A stretch of DNA of 45,396 bases from an uncultured Senegalimassilia sp. (GTDB taxonomy: Bacteria > Actinomycetota > Coriobacteriia > Coriobacteriales > Eggerthellaceae). Shown here one piece after another: positions 17,431 through 27,049 of the stretch (position 1 is its first letter; each line of letters opens with the position of its first letter). The notes under the pieces are model-generated. The model searched no databases. It was not told where the DNA came from and saw only the letters and a list, made by a program, of their open reading frames with translations. Location of the stretch: positions 1 to 45,396 of the forward strand of contig NZ_CABQJR010000018.1 in NCBI RefSeq assembly GCF_902464545.1, written 5' to 3'. Position numbers and translations under genes: made by a program.

Positions 17431-18438
17431 ATGGATACCTCGGCTTGCATCGAACAGGTGTTCCACGCGCCCGACGTGTATCTTGTGCAGGTGCCCTTCG
17501 AGAACATCTCCACCTCCGCCACCAATTGCTACGTCATCATGGATCAGGGCGAAGCGCTTGTGGTGGATACCGGCGCGCCTTCCGATGAGGGCGCGAAGGT
17601 GCTGTCGGACGCCCTCGACGAGCTGGGCGTGGACCGCGGCCGCGCCAAGTGGTTCCTTACGCACTTCCACCTGGACCATGCCGGCCTGATCGACCGCGTG
17701 GTCCCCGAGGGCGCGCCGCTGTTCGTGGGCGGCGTCGAGCTGGGCGAGGCGCGCGTCACGCGCACCGGCGTGTTCGTCGATGCGCTCACGCGGACGTATC
17801 GCCAGCAGGGCGTGGCGCTGTCCGACGCCACCACGGCTGCGCGCTTGGGTATCGAGCAGCCCCTGTTCGACCCGCAGCGCCTGCGGACGGCTTTCGTGCG
17901 CGGAGGCGACACGGTTACGGTGGGTCGCTACGAGCTGCAGGTCGTGGAAACGCCCGGCCACACGCCCGGGCATCTGTCGTTGTTCGAGCCGCAAAGCCGT
18001 ATCCTGTTCGGCGGCGACCACGCGTTGTTCGTCATCAGCCCTTCCATCGCGCTGTTCCCGCGCGAAGGCGACGGGCTGCAGGCATACCTTGACAGCATCA
18101 AGCGCGTGCAGGACCTGCATATCTCGCAGCTGTTCCATTCGCACGGCCCCATCCGCCCCGATTTCGAGCAGCGCCTCGATTGGCTGGTCCAGCATCACCT
18201 GAAGCGACTCGACGAGGTGTGCGGCATCGTCGCGCGCAACCCGCGCTTGTCGGGTTACCAGATCATTCGCGCTATCAGGTGGAACGTGCCCTTCGACGAC
18301 TGGGAGGACATCCCCATCATGCAGCGCTACATCATGCTCACCCAGGGCATCGTGTACCTGAAGCACCTCGTGGCCGACGGCAGCATTGCAGCGAAAACCT
18401 ACGGCGACGGCATTCAGCTCTACGAATCCGCAAAGTAA
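17431..18438 (+). CDS. MBL-fold metallo-hydrolase
   Basis: A 335-residue metallo-beta-lactamase-fold hydrolase (glyoxalase II/LACTB2-like). The metal motif THFHLDHAG lies at 77-85, ETPGHTPGHLSLF near 170 gives the third histidine block, and LFGGDHALF the bridging aspartate. The C-terminal 100 residues look like a winged-helix module, as in LACTB2-like proteins that act on RNA or thioesters. It sits between ftsY and ffh, only 5 nt from ftsY, so it is co-transcribed with the SRP receptor; a link to SRP is only positional. The substrate cannot be told from the sequence. Confidence 0.82.
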   Translation: MDTSACIEQVFHAPDVYLVQVPFENISTSATNCYVIMDQGEALVVDTGAPSDEGAKVLSDALDELGVDRGRAKWFLTHFHLDHAGLIDRVVPEGAPLFVGGVELGEARVTRTGVFVDALTRTYRQQGVALSDATTAARLGIEQPLFDPQRLRTAFVRGGDTVTVGRYELQVVETPGHTPGHLSLFEPQSRILFGGDHALFVISPSIALFPREGDGLQAYLDSIKRVQDLHISQLFHSHGPIRPDFEQRLDWLVQHHLKRLDEVCGIVARNPRLSGYQIIRAIRWNVPFDDWEDIPIMQRYIMLTQGIVYLKHLVADGSIAAKTYGDGIQLYESAK

Positions 18439-18465
18439 ACGGCGGTCATCGCGGCAGGCGGCGGG

Positions 18466-18553
18466 ACGTGAACAGGGGACGGAGGTGTGTTCACGGTTCG
18501 TTTTCGGAAGCGCGAACGTTTCCCGTGAACACACCTCCGTCCCCTGTTCACGT
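18466..18553. repeat. 30-bp perfect inverted repeat, double REP-like palindrome
   Basis: The arms 18466-18495 and 18524-18553 are exact reverse complements, separated by 28 nt that themselves contain a GTTCG/CGAAC stem. Each arm also begins CGTGAAC and ends GTTCACG, so each can fold alone around the core AGGGGACGGAGGTGT. Two small palindromes head to head is the layout of a paired REP element. The GGGGACGGAGGTG-type core resembles repeats mobilised by REP-associated tyrosine transposases (RAYT). No transposase gene is nearby. It could also end MBL-gene transcription. Confidence 0.8.
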
Positions 18554-18626
18554 GGTTAGCTCCTCGCAATTTGACATCTCGAAGCGGGCCCTTATGGGCT
18601 CGCTTCGCTGTTTTGCCGGCCGAAGG

Positions 18627-18654
18627 TTTCCGCCCGCCGCCCTTCGGCTATAAT
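18627..18654 (+). promoter_or_regulatory. Promoter candidate for ffh
   Basis: A perfect TATAAT at 18649-18654 lies 45 nt before the ffh start; the best -35 is a weak TTTCCG at 18627-18632. It is placed just after the REP-like palindrome. Confidence 0.5.
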
Positions 18655-18698
18655 CCAAAAGATTGTAAGCATACGTGACACGCAAGAAGAGGCGCTTC

Positions 18699-20111
18699 AT
18701 GTTCGATAACCTTTCCGATCGCCTGCAAGGCATCTTCTCGGGCTTGCGCGGCAAGGGCCGCCTGACCGAGGACGACATCAACTCCGCCATGCGCGAGGTG
18801 CGCATGGCCATGCTCGAAGCCGACGTCAACTTCAAGGTGGTCAAGCAGTTCGTGGCGCGCACGAAGGAGCGCTGCCTTGACGCCGAGGTGCTCGACTCCC
18901 TGTCCCCGACGCAAAACGTCATCAAGATCGTCACCGACGAGCTCACTGAGCTGCTCGGCCGCACCGACAGCAAGCTGGTGCTCTCCAGCCGCATCCCCAA
19001 CATCATCATGTTGGTGGGCCTGCAGGGCTCCGGTAAAACCACCGCAGCCGCCAAGCTGGCGTACCGCCTGAAGCAGGAAGGCCACAGCCCGCTGCTGGCC
19101 GCCTGCGACGTGTACCGTCCCGCCGCAGCCGATCAGCTGGAAACGCTCGGCAATGAAATCGGCGTGCGCGTGTTCCGCGGCGACGGCAAGGACCCGGTGG
19201 CCATCGCCAAGGGCGGCGTGCAGGACGCCATCGACAACCTGCGCGACGTGGTCATCGTCGACACGGCGGGCCGTTTGCACGTCGACGAGCAGATGATGGA
19301 AGAGGCCCAGGCCATCAAGTCGGCCGTCAAGCCCGATCAGATTCTTATGGTCGTCGACGCCATGACCGGTCAGGACGTGGTCAACGTGGCCGCGGCCTTC
19401 TCCGAGCGCGTCGATTTCGACGGCGTCATCATGTCGAAGATGGACGGCGACGCCCGCGGCGGCGGCGCGCTTTCCATCCGCGAGGTCACGGGCAAGCCCA
19501 TCAAGTTCATCAGCGCTGGCGAGAAGCCCGATTCGCTCGAGGAGTTCCATCCCGACCGCATGGCCCGCCGCATCCTGGGCATGGGCGACATGCTCAGCCT
19601 CATCGAGTCGGCGGTGAAGGTCCAGCAGCAGGAAGAGGAGCAGGCCGAGACCGAACGTCTCATGAAAAGCCAGCTCACGCTCAACGACTTCGTCACCATG
19701 AACCGCCAGATCCGCAAGATGGGCGGCGTCTCCAAGCTCATCAGCGCCCTTCCCGGCGGAGACAAGGCGTTGGGCCAGGGCCAGGTCGACGAGGGCGCGC
19801 TCGATCGCATGGAGGTGATCATCAACTCCATGACCAAGGCCGAGCGCGAGAAGCCCGACCTGCTCAACGGCAGCCGCCGTGCCCGCATCGCCGCCGGCGC
19901 CGGCGTGTCGGTCACCGAGGTCAACCAGCTCATGAAGAAGTTCAATGAGACGAAGAAGATGATGAAGCGCATGATGCCGGCCGTCGAGGAGATGGGCGGC
20001 AAGGGCAAGCGCGGCAAGAAGGGCAAGCGCCGCCGCGGCATCCCGGGCATGGGCGGCATGAAGATGTCGGACCTGAAGAAGATCCAGGACATGATGGGCG
20101 ACATCAAATAG
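18699..20111 (+). CDS. ffh: Signal recognition particle protein Ffh
   Basis: Ffh (SRP54), the GTPase that binds signal peptides and 4.5S RNA and docks to FtsY. The 470 residues show the N domain (1-90), the G domain with GLQGSGKTT at 107-115, DVYRPAA, DTAGR and TGQD, and a methionine-rich M domain (about 320-450) containing RRARIAAGAGVSVTEVN, which contacts SRP RNA. A very basic segment (GKRGKKGKRRRG) precedes the last helix. ATG 18699 was preferred over GTG 18675 because AAGAAGAGG lies at the right distance. No SRP RNA gene was found in the window. Confidence 0.97.
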   Translation: MFDNLSDRLQGIFSGLRGKGRLTEDDINSAMREVRMAMLEADVNFKVVKQFVARTKERCLDAEVLDSLSPTQNVIKIVTDELTELLGRTDSKLVLSSRIPNIIMLVGLQGSGKTTAAAKLAYRLKQEGHSPLLAACDVYRPAAADQLETLGNEIGVRVFRGDGKDPVAIAKGGVQDAIDNLRDVVIVDTAGRLHVDEQMMEEAQAIKSAVKPDQILMVVDAMTGQDVVNVAAAFSERVDFDGVIMSKMDGDARGGGALSIREVTGKPIKFISAGEKPDSLEEFHPDRMARRILGMGDMLSLIESAVKVQQQEEEQAETERLMKSQLTLNDFVTMNRQIRKMGGVSKLISALPGGDKALGQGQVDEGALDRMEVIINSMTKAEREKPDLLNGSRRARIAAGAGVSVTEVNQLMKKFNETKKMMKRMMPAVEEMGGKGKRGKKGKRRRGIPGMGGMKMSDLKKIQDMMGDIK

Positions 20112-20401
20112 TTCCGGTCCGCGTGACGGTTGCTGGAGCCGCTCGACAATGCGGTTGCGGGCGCCTCACGAGGCTGCGGCACGCGGCATTCCATCATCGG
20201 CTTCGCGGGCGTGGCATATAAGGCCCGTGCTCGTGATGCTTTGTCGGAATGCGATGCATCGTCGGCGTCCTTGCCGGCCTTGCCGGGACACCGGCGCCAG
20301 AAGCGCTTGCTCCTGCGACAAGCGCAGGGCTTGGCATAATGTGCGAAACTGAAACCTAGCAGGCGCAACAGGGGAGCGTCTGAAAACGAAAGGGGAAACC
20401 A

Positions 20402-20908
20402 ATGGAGCTGCAGATCCGTCCGTACACCGCAGACGATATCAAGGCCATGGTGCGCATCTGGAACGAGGTTGTGGAAGCGGGCGACGCGTTCCCGCAGGTC
20501 ACGCCGCTGACCGAGCAGAACGCCGACGAGTTCTTCTCCGCTCAGACCGCTACCATGGTGGCCGATGTGAACGGCATCATCTTCGGCATGTACATCCTGC
20601 ATCCCAACGGCATCGGGCGCTGCGCGCACATCGCCAACGCCAGCTTCGCCGTGGCATCCGCCTCGCGCGGCCTCGGCCTTGGCCGCAAGCTGGTGGAGAA
20701 CTGCATCGAGACCTGCGGTAAGAAGGGCTTCCGCGGCCTGCAGTTCAACGCCGTGGTCGCCTCCAACGAGGCTGCCCAGCACCTCTACGAGTCCATGGGC
20801 TTCACGAAGGTCGGCATGATTCCCGGCGGCTTCATCAACGGCCTCGGCGGCTACGAGGACATGTTCATCTACTACATCGACACGCTCGACACCGCCCAGC
20901 CCTGCTGA
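20402..20908 (+). CDS. GNAT-family N-acetyltransferase
   Basis: A 168-residue GNAT acetyltransferase using acetyl-CoA. Motif A, RGLGLGRKLVENCIE (about 96-110), gives the pyrophosphate-binding loop. NEAAQHLYESMGF (about 122-134) is the usual motif B. The start MELQIRPYTADDI is typical. The acceptor substrate cannot be predicted. The gap to ffh (20112-20401, 290 nt) holds no gene; a CATAAT -10 candidate lies at 20335-20340. GAAAGGGGAAACC precedes the ATG. The gene interrupts the common ffh-rpsP neighbourhood. Confidence 0.85.
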   Translation: MELQIRPYTADDIKAMVRIWNEVVEAGDAFPQVTPLTEQNADEFFSAQTATMVADVNGIIFGMYILHPNGIGRCAHIANASFAVASASRGLGLGRKLVENCIETCGKKGFRGLQFNAVVASNEAAQHLYESMGFTKVGMIPGGFINGLGGYEDMFIYYIDTLDTAQPC

Positions 20909-21229
20909 GGCTGAACGACCGCCCGGTCGGGTTTAGAGGTTCGAGAGGCGTGGGGAATGCAGACTCCCTTCGCCGGCAATCGCAAGGTTGCCACGAGCGC
21001 AAGCGATCCGGTTCGTTAGAAGGTGCGGCTCGCGGTTGCTAGGAGGCTTTCGGGCATCTCTCGCGACCCTCCATTTGTCCGCTTTATTCGTGAACACCTG
21101 GTGATAACCGAACCGAAGGCTTGTCAATCGAGGCGTTTCGCCTTATCATAAACAACTGCTGTTTTGCTGCGCGCTTTTTTGCGGGCTGGCAAAGAGGATT
21201 CAAGTAAGAACAAGAAGGAGTTACTCTTC
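20909..21229 (+). other. 321-nt intergenic region before rpsP
   Basis: No gene is seen. A short CGACC/GGTCG hairpin just after the GNAT stop codon is a weak terminator candidate. The rpsP promoter lies near the right end (21121-21149), followed by an 80-nt leader with a run of T at 21175-21180. Nothing else recognisable was found. Confidence 0.45.
21121..21149 (+). promoter_or_regulatory. Promoter of the rpsP operon
   Basis: TTGTCA (21121-21126), a 17-nt spacer, then TATCAT (21144-21149). This is the best housekeeping promoter match in the window and is well placed to drive rpsP-KH-rimM-trmD. Confidence 0.7.
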
Positions 21230-21472
21230 ATGGTTAAGATTCGCCTGGCCCGTCACGGCGCCAAGAAGCGTCCGTACTACCGTATCGTCGTTGCCGATGC
21301 CCGTTGCCCGCGCGACGGCAAGTTCATCGACGACATCGGCCGTTACAACCCGCTGACCGAGCCCGCAATGATCAAGATCGACCTGGAGAAGTGCGACAAG
21401 TGGCTGGCCAACGGCGCTCAGCCCACCGACACGGTTGCCGCCCTCATCAAGAAGTTCCGCGAGCAGGCGTAA
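21230..21472 (+). CDS. rpsP: 30S ribosomal protein S16
   Basis: Ribosomal protein S16, 80 residues, needed early in 30S assembly. MVKIRLARHGAKKRPYYRIV and GRYNPLTEP are diagnostic. A strong AAGAAGGAG site precedes ATG 21230; the longer in-frame reading from 21164 lies in the leader. It is first in the rpsP-KH-rimM-trmD-lepB cluster. Confidence 0.98.
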   Translation: MVKIRLARHGAKKRPYYRIVVADARCPRDGKFIDDIGRYNPLTEPAMIKIDLEKCDKWLANGAQPTDTVAALIKKFREQA

Positions 21473-21476
21473 GCTT

Positions 21477-21731
21477 ATGGCAGCGCAGACCGAGGAAATC
21501 GCTGGGCTCGTAGAGTCCGTGATCCGTCCGCTCATCGATAACCCGGACGACTTGGTCATCGATGCGCGCGAAACCGAAGATGGCTCCATCTTCGTCGAGG
21601 TTCGTGTCAACGAGGAGGACGCGGGCAAGGTCATCGGCCGTCAGGGCCGCGTGATCAAGGCCATCCGCACGCTTGCGCGTGCTGCGGCTTCTTCCACGAA
21701 CACCCATGTCGACGTGGAGCTGCTCGATTAA
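21477..21731 (+). CDS. khpA: KH-domain RNA-binding protein KhpA
   Basis: An 84-residue single KH-domain protein (KhpA/YlqC family), which binds RNA with KhpB and affects cell size and division in Gram-positive bacteria. The KH signature VIGRQGRVIKAIR (about 51-63) holds the GxxG loop as GRQG. It starts 4 nt after the rpsP stop codon and its own stop codon overlaps the rimM start (TAATG), so translation is tightly coupled. Confidence 0.93.
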   Translation: MAAQTEEIAGLVESVIRPLIDNPDDLVIDARETEDGSIFVEVRVNEEDAGKVIGRQGRVIKAIRTLARAAASSTNTHVDVELLD

Positions 21732-22252
21732 TGGGCGCTTGGGTTCGCGTAGCCGAATTCACGAAAGCTAAGCACTTGAAGGGAGGGCTCGTCGCGCGTA
21801 GCGTGGCGGGTCTCCCTTTTTTGCTTGAAGAGGGCCTCTTTTGCGCTTTCGTGCCTCCGGTGATCGATGTTCCGCGTCAAGGCACCGTGGTGGAGGTCCG
21901 TCCCGAGGCCCGGGGCGGCGCTACGGTGTTCTTCGATACCGTCGTCGATGCCAACCAGGCAGATGCCCTGGTGGGCTGCTATGTTCTTGCGCGCCGGGAA
22001 GACCTTCCCGATGACGTGCTCGAGCTGCAGGAAGGCGGCATCGAGGGTTTCACGGTGGTGGACGCCGAAGCCGGCATCATCGGCACCGCCGTGGCCATCA
22101 ACGAAATGCCAGGCCAGCATCTGCTGGAAGTTGCGTGCGAGGGCCAGGAAGGCACCGTGCTCATTCCCGTTGTGGACGAGTTTCTCGAAGGGGTGGATGA
22201 GCAGACGCGCTGCATATACGTCAACGTGCCGCAAGGCCTGCTCGATCTGTAA
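21731..22252 (+). CDS. rimM: Ribosome maturation factor RimM
   Basis: RimM, a 173-residue 16S rRNA-processing factor that binds S19 and assists 30S head assembly. The N-terminal barrel begins VRVAEFTKAKHLKGGL, a diverged form of the usual GRIxxxHGLKG start. The PRC-barrel region ends with TVLIPVVDEFLEGVD, the typical IP motif. The order between the KH protein and trmD supports the call. The start overlaps the khpA stop codon. Confidence 0.92.
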   Translation: MGAWVRVAEFTKAKHLKGGLVARSVAGLPFLLEEGLFCAFVPPVIDVPRQGTVVEVRPEARGGATVFFDTVVDANQADALVGCYVLARREDLPDDVLELQEGGIEGFTVVDAEAGIIGTAVAINEMPGQHLLEVACEGQEGTVLIPVVDEFLEGVDEQTRCIYVNVPQGLLDL

Positions 22253-22267
22253 CCTGTGGAGGTACCC

Positions 22268-23137
22268 ATGATCATCGAAACGTTGTCCACGTTTCCCGAT
22301 ATGTACGAATCCGTCATGGGCGCTTCCATGATGCGCATCGCCCAAGAAAAGGGCATCCTGGATTTCAAGGCGTACGACCTGCGCGATTGGACGCACGACC
22401 GCCATCGCACCACCGACGACGAGCCCTACGGCGGCGGTGACGGCCTGGTCATGAAGTGCGCTCCTATCTTCGAGGCTTACGAATCGCTGTGCGCATCGCC
22501 GTGCGGTGGCTCCGATGCGGCCGATAGGGCATCGGGGGAGGGCGCTGCCGACGTTGCCGGCCAGATGCCCGGCGACAGCTCCGGTGCCGCTCAGGCGTCC
22601 GGCGAAGGCTCCGCCTCCGCCGCTGCCGATCAGGCGGCTTCCAAGCCCTACACCATCTTCCTGGCCCCGCAGGGCCGCCGTTTCGACGACGCGTGCGCCT
22701 GCGAGCTTGCGAAGCAGGATCGCCTGCTGTTCATCTGCGGCCACTACGAGGGCATCGACGAGCGCGCTTACACGCTGGCTGATGAGGTCATCTCGTTGGG
22801 CGATTACGTGCTCACCAGCGGTGAGCTGGCATCCATGGTGGTCATCGACGCCGTGGTGCGCAAACTCCCCGGCGTCCTAGGCGCCGAAACGGGCGCCTTG
22901 GGCGAAAGCTTCGCCGACGGCTTGCTGGAATACCCGCAGTACACGCGCCCTGCCACCTTCAACGGCATGCAGGTGCCGGCGGTCCTGCTGTCCGGCAACC
23001 ACGGCGCGGTCGACCGATGGCGCCGCGAGCAAAGCCTCGAGCGCACCTATCGCCTGCGCCCCGACCTGCTCGAGGGCATGGAGCTGCCCGACGCCGACCG
23101 GGCATTTCTGCAATCTTTATCGACCGATGGCCGGTAG
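22268..23137 (+). CDS. trmD: tRNA (guanine37-N1)-methyltransferase TrmD
   Basis: TrmD makes m1G37 in tRNAs reading CNN codons, preventing +1 frameshifts; it is an essential SPOUT knot dimer. The visible motifs are TLSTFPDMYESV, the DDEPYGGGDGLVMKCAP loop, FICGHYEGIDER, ISLGDYVLTSGELA and the C-terminal RPATFNGMQVPAVLLSGNH. The 289 residues exceed the usual 240-250 because of a low-complexity Ala/Ser/Gly/Asp insert at about 76-127, between PIFEAYES and YTIFLAPQGRRF. GGAGGT precedes ATG 22268, so the GTG at 22256 was rejected. rplS, usually next, is absent. Confidence 0.95.
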   Translation: MIIETLSTFPDMYESVMGASMMRIAQEKGILDFKAYDLRDWTHDRHRTTDDEPYGGGDGLVMKCAPIFEAYESLCASPCGGSDAADRASGEGAADVAGQMPGDSSGAAQASGEGSASAAADQAASKPYTIFLAPQGRRFDDACACELAKQDRLLFICGHYEGIDERAYTLADEVISLGDYVLTSGELASMVVIDAVVRKLPGVLGAETGALGESFADGLLEYPQYTRPATFNGMQVPAVLLSGNHGAVDRWRREQSLERTYRLRPDLLEGMELPDADRAFLQSLSTDGR

Positions 23138-23221
23138 TGGCCGCAGCGCGGTATCATAGGCAGCTAAGCGCTTATCGGGTGCCGCTTGCGCGGGCCCCGT
23201 AGAAAGGAAACGTACATCATC

Positions 23222-23788
23222 ATGGCCGCAGGTCAGCACGCCACGGGGGAAAAGGGCGGAATACTGCGCTCATTTTTGAGCCTTCTCATCATGATCGCAT
23301 TCGTCCTGGGGCTTTCCTGGGCGCTGCGCACGTACGTCTTCACCGCTTACGAGATCCCCTCCGGCTCCATGGAGGAGACCATCATGACCGGCGACATGGT
23401 GTTCGCCGAGAAGGTCAGCTACTATTTCCGCGACCCGCAACCCGGCGACATCGTCACGTTTTCCGATCCCGAGATCCCGGGCCGCACGCTCATCAAGCGC
23501 TGCATTGCCACCGCCGGCCAGACCATCAACATCGACGGCGACGGCTTCCTCTACATCGACGGCGTGGCTCAAACCGAAACCTACACCCACGGAAAGCCCA
23601 CGCTGCCGCTCACCAATTCCACCATCACCTTCCCGTACACCGTTCCTTCCGGTTACATCTGGGTGATGGGCGATAATCGCACCAACTCACAGGATTCGCG
23701 ATACTTCGGCGCGGTCCCCGCAAGCTCGGTAACGGGCAGGGGCGTGCTGGTATATTGGCCCGTGCCCGACTTCGGCTTGCTGGAGTAG
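23222..23788 (+). CDS. lepB: Signal peptidase I
   Basis: Type I signal peptidase, 188 residues, with one N-terminal membrane anchor (about 15-37) and an extracytoplasmic catalytic domain. The catalytic serine is S49 in IPSGSM and the general-base lysine is K92 in TLIKRCIA; the box GDNRTNSQDSRYFG (about 157-170) is intact. It removes signal peptides of Sec and Tat substrates such as those delivered by the Ffh/FtsY system encoded nearby. ATG 23222 is 13 nt or more from AGAAAGGAAAC, a little far. A TATCAT at 23152-23157 may be its own promoter. Confidence 0.95.
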   Translation: MAAGQHATGEKGGILRSFLSLLIMIAFVLGLSWALRTYVFTAYEIPSGSMEETIMTGDMVFAEKVSYYFRDPQPGDIVTFSDPEIPGRTLIKRCIATAGQTINIDGDGFLYIDGVAQTETYTHGKPTLPLTNSTITFPYTVPSGYIWVMGDNRTNSQDSRYFGAVPASSVTGRGVLVYWPVPDFGLLE

Positions 23789-23853
23789 GGGCGCGTCGCC
23801 CGACAGTTTTCAAGTAGGCAAGCAAGGACCAGCGGAACCAGACAAGGAGAACC

Positions 23854-24804
<951 letters not shown>

Positions 24805-24806
24805 CC

Positions 24807-26894
24807 ATGGCCGATAAGCACACTCTCGCGTTCGAGATCGGCGTGGAGGAGATCCCCGCGTTCGACCTTGATTCCGCCAACAAGCAGTTGGAGAAGATGG
24901 TGCCCGCGGCGTTTGCCGATGCGCGCATCCCCTACGATTCCATCGAGATCCACTCCAGCCCCCGCCGTCTGATCGTCATGGCGTACGGCGTGGCCGATGC
25001 CACCGAGGCGCTCGTGGAGGAGTACAAGGGCCCTGCGGCCAAGATCGCCTTCGACGCCGACGGCAACCCCACCAAGGCGGCCATCGGCTTCGCCCGCGGC
25101 AAGGGCCTCTCGCCCGAGAACCTCGAGCGCCGCGAGGTCAACGGCACCGAGTACGTGTTCGCCACAAAGAACATCCCGGCAACGCCCGTGGCCGACCTGC
25201 TGCCCGATGTCCTGGCGGGCTTCATCACCGCCATCAAGTGGCCCCGCTCCTGCCGCTGGGCCGCATATCGCGAGTACTTCGTGCGCCCGGTGCGTTGGAT
25301 CGTGGCCATGCTCGACGACGTCGTGCTGCCCGTCAGCTTCGCCGGCGCCGAGTCCTCCAACTTCACCATGGGCCATCGCGTGCTGGCTCCCGGCAAGCAC
25401 ACGGTCGATACCGCAGAAAACCTGCTCGACGTCATCCGCGCCGCCTACGTGATCCCCACGCAGGCCGAGCGCGAGCGCATCATCCGCGAGGGCGTGGCAG
25501 CCATCGAGGCCGAAACCGGCTTCACCGCCGACCTTCCCGCGAAGACGCTGCTCGAGGTGGTCAACCTTTCCGAGTACCCGCAGCCGCTCGTTTCCACCTT
25601 CGACGAGGAGTTCCTGCAGGTGCCCGAGGAGATCATCGTTGACGCCATGCTCATGCATCAGCGTTACTTCCCGCTCTACGATGCTGACGGAAAGCTGACG
25701 AACAAGTTCATCATCGTCTCCAACGGCAACCCCGAATGCGCCGCCACCATCATCGACGGCAACGAGCGCGTGGTGCGCGCCCGTCTCGACGACGCCAAGT
25801 TCTTCTACGAGGAGGACCTCAAGCACCCGCTGGAGTCCTACATCGAGAAGCTCGACAAGGTGGTGTTCCAGGAGTCCCTGGGCACGGTGCGCCAGAAGGC
25901 CGAGCGCCTGGAGAAGCTGGCCTGCGCCCTTTCCGCCGACGCTCAGCTCGACGCGGCCGACGCGGCCGACGCGAAGCGCGCCGCGCGCCTGTGCAAGGCC
26001 GACCTGGTCACCAATGCCGTCATCGAGTTCACCAGCGTCCAGGGCGTCATGGGCAGCTACTACGCCGCCGCCTCCGGGGAAACCCCGCAGGTCGCCCAGG
26101 CCATCGGCCAGCACTATCAGCCGCGCTTCGCCGGCGATGCGCTGCCCGACACCACGGTGGGCAAGCTGGTCGCCTTGGCCGACAAGCTCGACACCATCTG
26201 CGGCCTGTTCGCCGTCGGCCAGGGTCCCACCGGCTCTTCCGACCCGTTCGCGCTGCGCCGTAGCGCCATCGGCATCGTGAACATGCTCGAGGCGGGCCTT
26301 CCCATCTCGCTTGCCGCCGCCATCGACGAGTCGCTGGCCAGCTTCGCCGCCCAGGGCGTCGCCTTCGACGCGGCCGCCGTGCGCGCCGAGGTCGTGGACT
26401 TCTTCGTCACCCGCACCAAGGTCATGCTGCGCGACGCCGGCGTCAACGCCGACACCATCGACGCCGTGCTGGCTGCGGGCGTGGAGGAGCCGGCCGTCAT
26501 CAGCCAGCGCGCCCACGCGCTCGAGGATGCCCGTGCCAACGATGCCGAAACGTTCGACAACCTGGCCACGGCCCACGCCCGCGCGAACAACCTGCGCAAG
26601 CCGGAACTGGGCGAAGACGTGGACGATGCCCTGCTCACCGATCCCGAGCGCGCGCTCGCGGGCGCCGTGGCAACCGCCGAGCAGGCCGTGGCCGCCGCAC
26701 TGGAGTCCGACGACTTCACAGCCGCATTGTCCCAGCTGGCCGCCCTGCGTGCGCCCATCGACGGCTTCTTCGCCGACGTCATGGTCATGGACGAGGACGC
26801 GGCTCTGCGCGACAATCGCCTGCGCCTGCTCAACCGCTTCGTGGCCGTGTTCGCCAACGTGGCCGACTTCGGCAAGATGGCGAAGTCCAAATAA
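24807..26894 (+). CDS. glyS: Glycyl-tRNA synthetase beta subunit
   Basis: GlyS, 695 residues, the tRNA-binding subunit of alpha2beta2 glycyl-tRNA synthetase. EIGVEEIPA near the start, YFVRPVRWIVAMLDD, MLMHQRYFPLYD, the VFQESLGTVRQKAERL block and KADLVTNAVIEFTSVQGVMG are family signatures. The C-terminal anticodon-binding region (about 570-690) closes the protein. ATG 24807 was chosen because it follows AGAAAGGGGAGTAACC; the frame stays open further upstream only inside glyQ. Confidence 0.97.
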   Translation: MADKHTLAFEIGVEEIPAFDLDSANKQLEKMVPAAFADARIPYDSIEIHSSPRRLIVMAYGVADATEALVEEYKGPAAKIAFDADGNPTKAAIGFARGKGLSPENLERREVNGTEYVFATKNIPATPVADLLPDVLAGFITAIKWPRSCRWAAYREYFVRPVRWIVAMLDDVVLPVSFAGAESSNFTMGHRVLAPGKHTVDTAENLLDVIRAAYVIPTQAERERIIREGVAAIEAETGFTADLPAKTLLEVVNLSEYPQPLVSTFDEEFLQVPEEIIVDAMLMHQRYFPLYDADGKLTNKFIIVSNGNPECAATIIDGNERVVRARLDDAKFFYEEDLKHPLESYIEKLDKVVFQESLGTVRQKAERLEKLACALSADAQLDAADAADAKRAARLCKADLVTNAVIEFTSVQGVMGSYYAAASGETPQVAQAIGQHYQPRFAGDALPDTTVGKLVALADKLDTICGLFAVGQGPTGSSDPFALRRSAIGIVNMLEAGLPISLAAAIDESLASFAAQGVAFDAAAVRAEVVDFFVTRTKVMLRDAGVNADTIDAVLAAGVEEPAVISQRAHALEDARANDAETFDNLATAHARANNLRKPELGEDVDDALLTDPERALAGAVATAEQAVAAALESDDFTAALSQLAALRAPIDGFFADVMVMDEDAALRDNRLRLLNRFVAVFANVADFGKMAKSK

Positions 26895-26977
26895 ATCCGG
26901 TAACCGTTTTCAACCGGTAGCGAAGGGGAGGCGAGGGCAACCTCGCGCACCCCGCAACGCGAAAGCGTGTAAACTTT

Positions 26978-27015
26978 AAAGGGCGGCGGCCGATACGGTC
27001 TGCCGCCCTTTTCCG
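26978..27015 (+). terminator. Rho-independent terminator after glyQS
   Basis: A 10-bp stem AAAGGGCGGC / GCCGCCCTTT (26978-26987 with 27002-27011), with an inner GCC/GGT pair and a TTTTCC tail. Confidence 0.8.
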
Positions 27016-27049
27016 TATCTACAAGGCACCGTCTGTAAGGAGGACGCCC

